Shown piece by piece: positions 1 to 6,178 of a stretch of 14,609 bases of DNA (its first letter is position 1; every line of letters begins with the position of its first letter). This DNA comes from an uncultured Desulfovibrionaceae bacterium (GTDB lineage: Bacteria; Desulfobacterota; Desulfovibrionia; Desulfovibrionales; Desulfovibrionaceae), in assembly GCA_949427775.1 (NCBI GenBank), contig CASQEL010000017.1, forward strand, positions 1 to 14,609, read 5' to 3'. The notes below the pieces were generated by a model that made no database searches, was not told the DNA's origin, and worked only from the letters and a program-made list of their open reading frames with translations. A program made the position numbers and the translations under genes.

Positions 1-200
1 GTTTGGGGGCGAGCAGCCCCCAAGAGCGCATTTCAACCTGAAAATGCTCTAGTACTACATAACACAAAATACTTCGTATTTTGCGTCAAGATCATTCGCC
101 GAAAAACGCGGTTTTCGGCTCATTCACGGCGACTACGCCGCCGCGCCATGCTCTCGCATGGCGGCTAGTACACAGAAACTTTAGATGTTTCTGTGTACTA
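1..200. repeat. Run of seven adjacent hairpins (intergenic structured region)
   Basis: Almost every base of the first 200 nt can be placed in one of seven short inverted repeats: 3-10/16-23 (8 bp), 23-33/42-50 (9 bp with a 2-nt bulge), 65-72/76-83 (8 bp), 98-105/112-119 (8 bp), 127-131/136-140 (5 bp), 144-151/156-163 (8 bp) and 166-179/187-200 (14 bp perfect, 7-nt loop). CTAGTAC recurs at 49-55 and 165-171, and its complement at 195-201. No T-tract follows the hairpins and no convincing reading frame is present, so this looks like an intergenic mosaic repeat rather than one terminator. The left part may continue outside the window. Confidence 0.7.
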
Positions 201-213
201 GGGCTGCCCCCCA

Positions 214-324
214 GGGCAATCGCACGAACGAAGATACCCTGTTGAAAATATTGGCGATGCATACGTCGGCCACTACAAATTTTCTTCGTTATTTCAAAGA
301 ATTATGCGCTTCATGCGATTGCCC
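214..324 (+). repeat. TIR-bounded ~110-nt element, copy A (upstream of MFS gene)
   Basis: The 111-nt block begins GGGCAATCGCACGAA (214-228) and ends with the inverted form TTCATGCGATTGCCC (310-324), a 15-nt terminal inverted repeat with one mismatch. Its orientation is set by the other two copies at 4897-5003 and 5018-5128. By hand alignment it matches copy B at about 85 of 107 positions with one 4-nt gap, including the first 23 nt exactly. It ends 59 nt before the MFS ATG. An internal T-rich core (280-297, TTTTCTTCGTTATTTCAA) is shared in related form by all copies. No clear target-site duplication is visible around this copy. Confidence 0.75.
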
Positions 325-383
325 CGGGCCGTCTCCAGCTTTTGCTGGTCTTCCGGAAGCGAAAATGGCACAACCGGAGCGTT

Positions 384-1586
384 ATGCACACACCAACATA
401 CACGCTTCCCATGCCGTTTCGCGACGCCTGGAAATGGGCCGCCTTCGTGGCGCTGCTGTTTTTTCTCAATTACGCGGCGCGCAGCACGCTCTCTCCCCTT
501 CTCGTTTCCCTGGAACGGGATCTCGGCGTGGGGCACGCCCAATCCACCAGCCTTTTGTTGCTGCAAGGGCTGGGTTTTGCAGCCGCACAGGCCGCATCCG
601 GCTTTTTGACAGGCATTGTGCGCCCGGCGCGGGTGGCCTCCCTGTGTCTCGTCGCGTCCGGCGCATGTCTGATGTGCATGCCGCTGGCGAATACGCTCAA
701 TGAAGCTCGCGGACTGTTTCTTGCCTTCGGACTGACGGCGGGCCTGTATTTTCCGGCGGGCATGGCCATCCTCGGCAGTTTGGTCAAACCCGCGGATTGG
801 GGCAAGGCCGTGGGCATCCATGAGCTGGCCCCCAACCTAAATTTCATTATTGTGCCCCTGGTGGCCCAGGCGGCGCTGCTGTTCACGGACTGGCGCGGGG
901 TCTTCGCCCTGGTGGGCGCCTCCATGCTGCTGACCGGACTGGCCTTCCTGCGCTGGGGGCGGGGCGGGGAACACCCTGCCGCGCCGCCGTCCTTCAAGGG
1001 CAGCGCCGCCATCCTCCGCCGTCCGGCCGCCTGGGTTATCGCGCTGCTGCTGGCTATCACCATGAGCGGGGAATTCGCCGTGTTCAGCGTTCTCCAGCTC
1101 TACCTGGTCAACGAAGGGGGATTTTCACCGGAGCATGCCAATTTTATCCTGTCCTTGTCCCGCCTGGGCACACCGCTGGCCGTCATCGGCGGCGGATGGG
1201 CCGCCGACGCCCTGCGCCCCGTGCCCGTGCTGCGCCTGTGCCTGCTGGCGCACGCTTTGGGTCTGGGGTTGATGGCTATCCGCCACGAAACCCCGGCGCT
1301 CATCGGCGCCTGTATCCAGGCATTGAGCATCGCCTTCGCCTTTCCTTCGCTGTTCAAAGCCATATCCGGCTGTTTTCCCCTGCGCCGGCAACCGGTGCTG
1401 TTCTCCCTGACCATGCCCCCGGCGGCGCTGGCGTCGGCCGGAGGCATGCCCTGGTTCTTCGGCCTGTGCGGCGAATACGCCGGCTTCGGCATCGGTTTCG
1501 CCGCCCTGGGCGTGGTTTCCGGCCTGGCCGCGCTGACCTTGCCGCTATTGCGGCCACGCGCCGCTCATACTCCCCTTCATCCCTGA
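384..1586 (+). CDS. Major facilitator superfamily (MFS) transporter
   Basis: The 400-aa protein is mostly hydrophobic segments broken by short basic loops, as expected for a 12-helix MFS permease of the inner membrane. An N-terminal helix reads AAFVALLFFLNYAARSTLSP and a mid-protein charged loop (RWGRGGEHPAAPPSFKGSAA) separates the two halves. The ATG at 384 is chosen because it is preceded by GGAG; an in-frame TTG at 342 and an ATG at 411 are alternatives. The gene is followed 14 nt later by a Nim/PPOx-like flavoprotein, implying an operon. Its upstream region carries the same ~110-nt element as the promoters of the MocR regulator and pdxS, so a role in cofactor or B6-related transport is conceivable. 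The substrate cannot be read from the sequence. Confidence 0.85.
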   Translation: MHTPTYTLPMPFRDAWKWAAFVALLFFLNYAARSTLSPLLVSLERDLGVGHAQSTSLLLLQGLGFAAAQAASGFLTGIVRPARVASLCLVASGACLMCMPLANTLNEARGLFLAFGLTAGLYFPAGMAILGSLVKPADWGKAVGIHELAPNLNFIIVPLVAQAALLFTDWRGVFALVGASMLLTGLAFLRWGRGGEHPAAPPSFKGSAAILRRPAAWVIALLLAITMSGEFAVFSVLQLYLVNEGGFSPEHANFILSLSRLGTPLAVIGGGWAADALRPVPVLRLCLLAHALGLGLMAIRHETPALIGACIQALSIAFAFPSLFKAISGCFPLRRQPVLFSLTMPPAALASAGGMPWFFGLCGEYAGFGIGFAALGVVSGLAALTLPLLRPRAAHTPLHP

Positions 1587-1600
1587 CACCGAGGTGACCT

Positions 1601-2098
1601 ATGCGCCCCATGCGTCGTAAAGATCGTCTGCTTTCCGAAGAAGAAGCCCTGGATATTCTGCGCACGGCGGAGTACGGCGTGCTGGCCACCGTCGATCCCG
1701 ACGGTGAACCCTACGGCGTGCCCCTGACCTACACGCTGGACGCCGACGGCGGGAGTCTGATTTTCCATTGCGCTCCGGAAGGCCGCAAGCTGGACAACGT
1801 CCGCTCCCATCCCGCGGCCCAGTTCAGCGCCGTGGCGGAAACACGGGTATTGCCCGAAGAGTTTTCCATAGAATACCGCTGCGCCATGGTTACAGGACGC
1901 GTGGCGGAAGTGACCGACAGGGAGGAAAAAAAACGCTGCGCGCTCCACCTCGCCGCGAAATACTCCACCTGCGACGCGGGCGAATACACCGAACGCCTCA
2001 TCGACAGGACCTGCATTCTGCGCCTGCATATCGAGCGCCTCAGCGGCAAACGGCTGATCGGAGACCGCAAATCAGGCCGAAAACCCGCCTCGGCATAG
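1601..2098 (+). CDS. Pyridoxamine 5'-phosphate oxidase-fold flavin-binding protein, Nim-like
   Basis: The 165-aa protein resembles the Nim/COG3467 group of the PPOx-like split-barrel family, small FMN-binding proteins that include 5-nitroimidazole reductases. Recognisable blocks are LATVDPDGEPYGVPLTY (28-44), FHCAPEGRKLDNVR (55-68, with the family histidine and the GRK-DN motif) and the C-terminal RLHIERLSGKR (141-151). Length is typical of the family. GAGGTG lies 5 nt before the ATG. It is 14 nt downstream of the MFS gene and probably cotranscribed. The real substrate is unknown; nitroimidazole reduction is a property of some family members only. A link to vitamin B6 would rest on fold and neighbourhood, not on demonstrated activity. 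Confidence 0.85.
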   Translation: MRPMRRKDRLLSEEEALDILRTAEYGVLATVDPDGEPYGVPLTYTLDADGGSLIFHCAPEGRKLDNVRSHPAAQFSAVAETRVLPEEFSIEYRCAMVTGRVAEVTDREEKKRCALHLAAKYSTCDAGEYTERLIDRTCILRLHIERLSGKRLIGDRKSGRKPASA

Positions 2099-2159
2099 CA
2101 TGGCCTCTATCCGCAACGTCACGCATGGGGCAACGCCCCGCTGAGCGCCGCGGGGATTC

Positions 2160-2183
2160 TCCGGGGGAACGTGTTCCCCCGGA
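2160..2183 (+). terminator. Terminator-like hairpin after the MFS/Nim pair
   Basis: An 11-bp perfect stem (2160-2170 with 2173-2183, GC-rich core CCGGGGGAAC) lies 62 nt past the Nim-like stop codon and is followed by TTTCGTAT, a weak T-tract. It lies between converging genes and could end transcription of the plus-strand pair. A shorter GGGGC/GCCCC hairpin sits just upstream at 2127-2139. Confidence 0.5.
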
Positions 2184-2290
2184 TTTCGTATCTGTATTCA
2201 GGAAAGGAACACGGGGCGCGGACACCTGCTCTCCGTCGAGAACGCAGGGAAGAAGATCCCCAAAGGACAGCCCGCTCCCGGCGCATGCGT

Positions 2291-3475
2291 CTATCCCCGC
2301 CGCAGGGTGATTTCCGTAATCTCCGAAGGAACCAGCAGCCGCACGGGGAACCCGCCCCACAGGGCCGTTCCCGGGTTGACGTACAGTTTCATGTCCCCCA
2401 CAGTATAGAGGCCCTTCAGATAGCCGTTGTTCAGCACGGCCACCAGCAGGTTGACGGGCACGATCTGACCGCCGTGGGTGTGACCCGACAGTTGCAGGTC
2501 CACGCCCAACCGGGCGTTCTTCCCTGCCTCAAGAGGCTGATGCGCCAGCAGAATGCGCGGCGCGCCCTTGGGACTGCCCGCCAGCGCCCGCGGCACGTCC
2601 GGCCCCTTGCCGCCGTAGCGCCGTTCCACGATATCCGACACCCCGGCCAGCACCATGCGCTCGCCGTTGATCCGCAACACGCGGTGTTCGTTCCGCAGCA
2701 CGACGAGCCCCAGTTGCCGGAATACCCGCAGCCACGGTTTCAGACCCGAATAGTACTCATGATTGCCCACGCAGGCGAACACGCCGTGCCGGGCGCGCAA
2801 GGCCGCCAGAGGCGCCACATCGTGGCGGCGACGTTGCGGCGTTCCGTCGATCAGATCTCCGGTGATCACCGTCACGTCGGGCTTGAGCGCGTTGGTCCGC
2901 TCCACCACGGCCTGCGCACATTCCCGGGGAAAGGCCGGGCTGATATGCAGATCCGAAAGCTGCGCCAGCCGCACCCCTTCCAGCGCCGCCGGAAGACGGG
3001 GCAAAAAGATGGTCACCCGGCGTACGTCCGGCACGCGCATTCCCTGCCACACGCCCACGCCCCCCAGCACGGCCGCGGCGGCAATCAATCCCTGCCCCCG
3101 GCGTGACGCGCGCGCGGCGCGCTCTTCGGTCGCCTCGGCCCCGGACGCCGCTCCGGCGTCTCTCTTTTCCGTCCCGCCGGTTCCGGCGCGTCTGCGCCGC
3201 AACGGCAGCGCGGCGGTCAACCCCAAATCGCGCAGCACCAGAAACAGCGCCAGCATGACCACAGCGGCATTGGCCCAGGCGCTGAGCGCCAGCGCCTGCC
3301 AGGAGGCTTCCAGAGCCGGTCCTTCTCCAAAAAAATAACGGAAAATAAGCACCTTAAAGGCACACAAAAAAATCAGTGCGCTGAAAACAATTTTCCAGGC
3401 TCGGGACACGCGCAGGGGGAGGATGCCGCGCACAACCACATACAGAAATAACACGCCGGACAATGTATAGAACAC
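2291..3475 (-). CDS. Membrane-anchored metallophosphoesterase (calcineurin-like)
   Basis: The 394-aa protein has an N-terminal membrane part with hydrophobic segments near residues 5-20, 28-46, 65-82 and 129-145, then a calcineurin-like phosphoesterase domain. All five metal-binding motifs are present: SDLH (174-177), GDLID (206-210), GNHE (237-240), AHQP (311-314) and GHTH (331-334). Proteins with this layout (YkuE/YaeI-like) hydrolyse phosphodiester or pyrophosphate bonds in lipids or nucleotides; which one here is unknown. Translation starts at GTG, with AAGGGGA 5 nt upstream. The start is only 14 nt after the stop of the MocR-type regulator gene, so the two are probably cotranscribed. A basic, Ala/Arg-rich linker (92-128) separates the membrane and catalytic regions. 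Confidence 0.9.
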   Translation of the reverse strand: MFYTLSGVLFLYVVVRGILPLRVSRAWKIVFSALIFLCAFKVLIFRYFFGEGPALEASWQALALSAWANAAVVMLALFLVLRDLGLTAALPLRRRRAGTGGTEKRDAGAASGAEATEERAARASRRGQGLIAAAAVLGGVGVWQGMRVPDVRRVTIFLPRLPAALEGVRLAQLSDLHISPAFPRECAQAVVERTNALKPDVTVITGDLIDGTPQRRRHDVAPLAALRARHGVFACVGNHEYYSGLKPWLRVFRQLGLVVLRNEHRVLRINGERMVLAGVSDIVERRYGGKGPDVPRALAGSPKGAPRILLAHQPLEAGKNARLGVDLQLSGHTHGGQIVPVNLLVAVLNNGYLKGLYTVGDMKLYVNPGTALWGGFPVRLLVPSEITEITLRRG

Positions 3476-3489
3476 GGAAATCCCCTTCG

Positions 3490-4839
3490 TCAGCGCCGCT
3501 CATGCAGCAGGTCCGCCAAAATTTCCAGCGCCGCGGCCAATTCCTCGCGGGTGCGCACCCCTCCCAGCGCAAGGCGCGCGCCCTGTTCCGGCACGGTGTG
3601 CCCCGACAGAAAGTGCTCGCCTTCGGCCACCAGCACGCCGCGCTGCCGGGCGGCATCGGCGAAGTCCACTGAATTCCAGGGCTCCGGCAGCTTCAGCCAG
3701 CAAAAAAAGCCCGTGGTGCGCGTTTCCAGGGCAAAGCCGTCCAGAATGTTCCGGGCCAGATCGTTGCGGGCCGCCGCTTCGCGGCGTTTGGCGGTCAGCA
3801 CGATGTCGGCCGTGCCGTCGTTGATCCACATCCCGGCCAACTCGGCCATCAGGGGGGGAGCCATGGAGATGGTGTACGAAATGGTGCGTTCCAGTTCTTC
3901 CAGATGGTGTTCCGGCGGACAGAGGTACGCGATGCGCAGGCCGCCGCTCAAAGCCTCGCTGGTGGCGGCGATGCAGCAACTTCTCTCCGGGGCCAGGGTG
4001 GAAAAAGACGGCAGATTATGCTCCAGGGCCAGCGCGAAAACGTCGTCGTCGATGATCAGAATATCATGCCGACGACAGACCTCCACCAGCTCGCGCCGCC
4101 GGAATTCAGGGATCTGGGCCAGAGTGGGATTCTGGCAGGTGGGCATGAGATACACCCCCTTGACGCCTCCGCCCCGGCAGGCGGCTTCCAGGGCGTCGGG
4201 CAACATGCCCGCCCTGTCCATACGCACGGGAACCAGATGCAGCCGCAGGCGCCTGGCCAGTTGCTTGAGCAGCGGATAGCTCAACTGCTCGGCCGCAATG
4301 CGATCGCCGGGATTGAAAAGCGAGGCCAGAATGGTCAGCAGGGCGTGTTGCGCTCCGGCGCAGATCAGCAGGCCGTCCGGGGACACATTGACGCCGTAAC
4401 GCCGCGCCCAGCAAGCCCCGGCCGCCCGGTGCCGGGCCAGACCGCGAGGTTGCTGATAATGGGAAAGTTCGCCCAGATCAGCGCGCCCCAGCCGGGCTAC
4501 AGCCTCGTTGAGGCTGGGATTCAGGTACTCGAACGGAGAAATGAATCCCAAGTTATACAGTCCGCCGGGCGGGGCCATCACGTCCACATCGGGACGGGGA
4601 GACGTCACGAAAGTCCCGCGTCCGGTCACCCCCACCACAAGCCCGCGCTGCGCGGCCTCGGCATATCCCCGTGTGACGGTGCCGATAGTCACGCCCAGGG
4701 CTTCCGCCAATTCCCGTTGCGTCGGCAAGGCCTCTCCGGGCGCGAATTCACCCCGCCGAATACCTTCTTCCAACGCTCCGGCAATAGCCATGTATTTGGG
4801 TTCACCGGTTTTTTCCGCGTACAGTCGTGCCAGTTTCAT
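3490..4839 (-). CDS. MocR-type transcriptional regulator (GntR HTH plus aminotransferase-fold domain)
   Basis: The 449-aa protein carries an N-terminal GntR winged helix (about 10-80, with GEALPTQRELAEALGVTIGTV and RGTFV) fused to a fold-type-I aminotransferase-like domain (about 95-445). The PLP-pocket signatures TCQNPT (Asn237), DDDVF (264-268) and ARLAL (Arg422) are present. At the position of the Schiff-base lysine, normally in an S-x-S-K-x-L-x-P-G-L-R context, the protein reads ATSEALSGGLR, so Glu295 replaces Lys. It is divergent from pdxS and separated by 457 nt of repeat-rich DNA, the arrangement expected for a PdxR-like regulator of PLP synthesis. That role is inferred from position and family. 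AGGG precedes the ATG. It is followed at 14 nt by the metallophosphoesterase gene. Confidence 0.9.
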   Translation of the reverse strand: MKLARLYAEKTGEPKYMAIAGALEEGIRRGEFAPGEALPTQRELAEALGVTIGTVTRGYAEAAQRGLVVGVTGRGTFVTSPRPDVDVMAPPGGLYNLGFISPFEYLNPSLNEAVARLGRADLGELSHYQQPRGLARHRAAGACWARRYGVNVSPDGLLICAGAQHALLTILASLFNPGDRIAAEQLSYPLLKQLARRLRLHLVPVRMDRAGMLPDALEAACRGGGVKGVYLMPTCQNPTLAQIPEFRRRELVEVCRRHDILIIDDDVFALALEHNLPSFSTLAPERSCCIAATSEALSGGLRIAYLCPPEHHLEELERTISYTISMAPPLMAELAGMWINDGTADIVLTAKRREAAARNDLARNILDGFALETRTTGFFCWLKLPEPWNSVDFADAARQRGVLVAEGEHFLSGHTVPEQGARLALGGVRTREELAAALEILADLLHERR

Positions 4840-4873
4840 GTCCCTGCCCTACCGTGCCCTCCCGGAAGATGTC

Positions 4874-4902
4874 AATATATGCCGCGGGCATTGTCAGGGC
4901 AA
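4874..4902 (-). promoter_or_regulatory. Predicted sigma70 promoter of the MocR-type regulator gene
   Basis: On the minus strand, TTGCCC (plus 4897-4902), a 17-nt spacer and TATATT (plus 4874-4879) form a good sigma70-type promoter about 35 nt before the ATG at 4839. The -35 hexamer is the terminal end of repeat copy B, and the spacer contains GACAAT, the complement of the ATTGTC motif repeated through this intergenic region. A bound regulator would sit between -35 and -10, consistent with autorepression. This is inferred from sequence only. Confidence 0.5.
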
Positions 4903-5003
4903 TCGCATGAAACGCATAACAAGTTGAAATAATGAGAAAAACTGTTAACGACCGACGCATAACTCACCAATATTTTACATTATCTTCGTTCGTGCGATTG
5001 CCC
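4897..5003 (-). repeat. TIR-bounded ~110-nt element, copy B (upstream of MocR gene)
   Basis: This 107-nt block is the inverted counterpart of copy A, with terminal repeats at 4897-4911 and 4989-5003. Read on the minus strand it ends 57 nt before the regulator ATG, almost the same spacing as copy A to the MFS gene (59 nt). It is bracketed by direct copies of GCGGGCATTGTC. Copy C begins 14 nt beyond its outer end in the opposite orientation, so the two are back to back between divergent genes. Confidence 0.75.
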
Positions 5004-5017
5004 TGCGGGCATTGTCG

Positions 5018-5128
5018 GGGCAGTCGCGCGGACAGAGAGAACGTGCCGGAAGCAGCGGATATTCAAAATTTGCCGCCTGAAAATTTCTTTTGTTAGTCTA
5101 ACTAGTTATAAATTTCATGTACTTGCCC
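5018..5128 (+). repeat. TIR-bounded ~110-nt element, diverged copy C (upstream of pdxS)
   Basis: This block starts GGGCAGTCGCGCGGAC (13 of 16 matches to the copy A left end) and ends TTCATGTACTTGCCC, close to the copy A right end. It has the same 111-nt length as copy A and about 61% ungapped identity by hand count, strongest at the two ends and in the T-rich core at 5084-5095. It points towards pdxS, as A and B point towards their genes. It contains small palindromes GTTAGTCTAAC (5092-5102) and AACTAGTT (5100-5107). Direct copies of GCRGGCATTGTC flank it. Confidence 0.6.
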
Positions 5129-5215
5129 CGCAGGCATTGTCACCGGGACAATATATATTCTTTCAGGAACAATAAATATTGTCGTCGTATATGAACATCT
5201 TCTTTCTCCCGCGAC

Positions 5216-5267
5216 GCGCGGCGGATACAACACGGGCGTTGTCCGTAAAAACCCCCGTCCGCCGCGC
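5216..5267 (+). promoter_or_regulatory. Structured pdxS leader with alternative hairpins
   Basis: A 10-bp perfect stem pairs 5216-5225 with 5258-5267 and closes 15 nt before the pdxS Shine-Dalgarno. An inner hairpin ACAAC/GTTGT (5227-5231 with 5238-5242) can form inside it, or can extend using CGG/CCG (5222-5224 with 5243-5245) in competition with the long stem. Such an arrangement could attenuate expression or simply stabilise the mRNA. It matches no riboswitch class that I recognise, and no T-tract is present. Confidence 0.35.
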
Positions 5268-5296
5268 ATGCCGCAACGGCGCAAAGGAGAAATACC

Positions 5297-6178
5297 GTGG
5301 AACACGGCACCATACGTCTTAAAACAGGATTGGCTGAAATGCTCAAGGGCGGCGTCATCATGGACGTCACCACTCCCGAACAGGCCCGTATCGCCCAGGA
5401 AGCCGGAGCCTGCGCCGTCATGGCCCTGGAGCGCGTGCCCGCCGACATCCGCGCCGCGGGCGGCGTGGCCCGTATGGCCGACCCGACCGTCGTGAAGCGC
5501 ATCATGGACGTGGTGAGCATTCCGGTCATGGCCAAGGCCCGCATCGGTCACTTTGTGGAAGCCCGAATTCTGGAATCTCTGGGGGTGGATTACATTGATG
5601 AAAGCGAAGTCCTCACCCCCGCCGATGACCGCTTCCATATCGACAAGCGCGACTTCCGCGTGCCCTTCGTCTGCGGCGCGCGCAATCTGGGCGAAGCTCT
5701 GCGCCGCCTGGCCGAAGGCGCGGCCATGATCCGCACCAAGGGCGAACCCGGCACCGGCAACGTGGTGGAGGCCGTGCGGCATATTCGCATGGTGCAGTCC
5801 GAAATCCGTACCCTGTGCTCTCTGCCTGAGGACGAAGTGCCCGCTTTCGCCAAGGATCACGGCGCGCCGCTGGACGTGGCCCTTCAGGTTCGCCACGCGG
5901 GCAGGCTGCCGGTGGTCAATTTCGCGGCCGGCGGCATCGCCACGCCCGCCGATGCCGCCCTGATGATGCAATTGGGCTGCGACGGCATTTTCGTGGGGTC
6001 CGGCATTTTCAAATCCGCCGATCCGGCCAGGCGCGCCAAGGCCATCGTGGCCGCCACCACGCACTTCAACGACTGCACGGTGCTGGCGGAAGTTTCCCGT
6101 GATCTGGGCGAAGCCATGCCCGGTCTGGAAATTTCCCGGATCGCCCGGGACGAACGCATGCAGGAGCGGGGGTGGTAG
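5297..6178 (+). CDS. pdxS: Pyridoxal 5'-phosphate synthase, synthase subunit PdxS
   Basis: The 293-aa protein is a full-length PdxS, the (beta/alpha)8 subunit that condenses ribose 5-phosphate (or ribulose 5-phosphate), glyceraldehyde 3-phosphate and ammonia into PLP. Hallmarks are GGVIMDV with catalytic Asp23, PVMAKARIGH with Lys80, and TKGEPGTGNVVEAVRHIR with Lys148, the two lysines that carry covalent intermediates in the family, plus the phosphate-binding FAAGGI (209-214) and FVGSGIFKS (232-240). Translation starts at GTG (5297) behind AAAGGAGA at 6-nt spacing. The stop overlaps the start region of pdxT, so the two are one operon. A divergent MocR-type regulator and ATTGTC repeats lie upstream. 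The enzyme works with PdxT in a cytosolic 12+12 complex in characterised species. Confidence 0.98.
   Translation: MEHGTIRLKTGLAEMLKGGVIMDVTTPEQARIAQEAGACAVMALERVPADIRAAGGVARMADPTVVKRIMDVVSIPVMAKARIGHFVEARILESLGVDYIDESEVLTPADDRFHIDKRDFRVPFVCGARNLGEALRRLAEGAAMIRTKGEPGTGNVVEAVRHIRMVQSEIRTLCSLPEDEVPAFAKDHGAPLDVALQVRHAGRLPVVNFAAGGIATPADAALMMQLGCDGIFVGSGIFKSADPARRAKAIVAATTHFNDCTVLAEVSRDLGEAMPGLEISRIARDERMQERGW

Larger units (their letters stand above)
4884..5141 (+). repeat. Three spaced direct repeats GCRGGCATTGTC
   Basis: GCGGGCATTGTC occurs at 4884-4895 and 5005-5016, and GCAGGCATTGTC at 5130-5141. The units are 121 and 125 nt apart, and the gaps are filled by inverted repeat copies B and C. 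The third unit forms a 6-5-6 palindrome ATTGTCACCGGGACAAT (5136-5152), and another ATTGTC occurs at 5178-5183. They could be target-duplication-like borders of the elements, or operators for the divergent MocR-type regulator, since that family often binds spaced direct repeats. Confidence 0.65.

Noticed and set aside
185..703. 172-codon forward open frame from the hairpin region
   Set aside because: It starts inside a hairpin loop, crosses repeat A and overlaps the MFS gene out of frame; the translation is not protein-like.
2171..3106. 311-codon forward open frame
   Set aside because: It is antisense to the metallophosphoesterase with complete metal motifs; the translation is His/Gln/Arg-rich without domain features.
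3904..4932. 342-codon forward open frame
   Set aside because: It is antisense to the MocR-type regulator and runs through its promoter and repeat B; no family features.
4884..5141. CRISPR-like array of three 12-nt repeats
   Set aside because: Repeats are too short, spacing is over 100 nt, and the intervening segments are homologous to each other rather than unique spacers.
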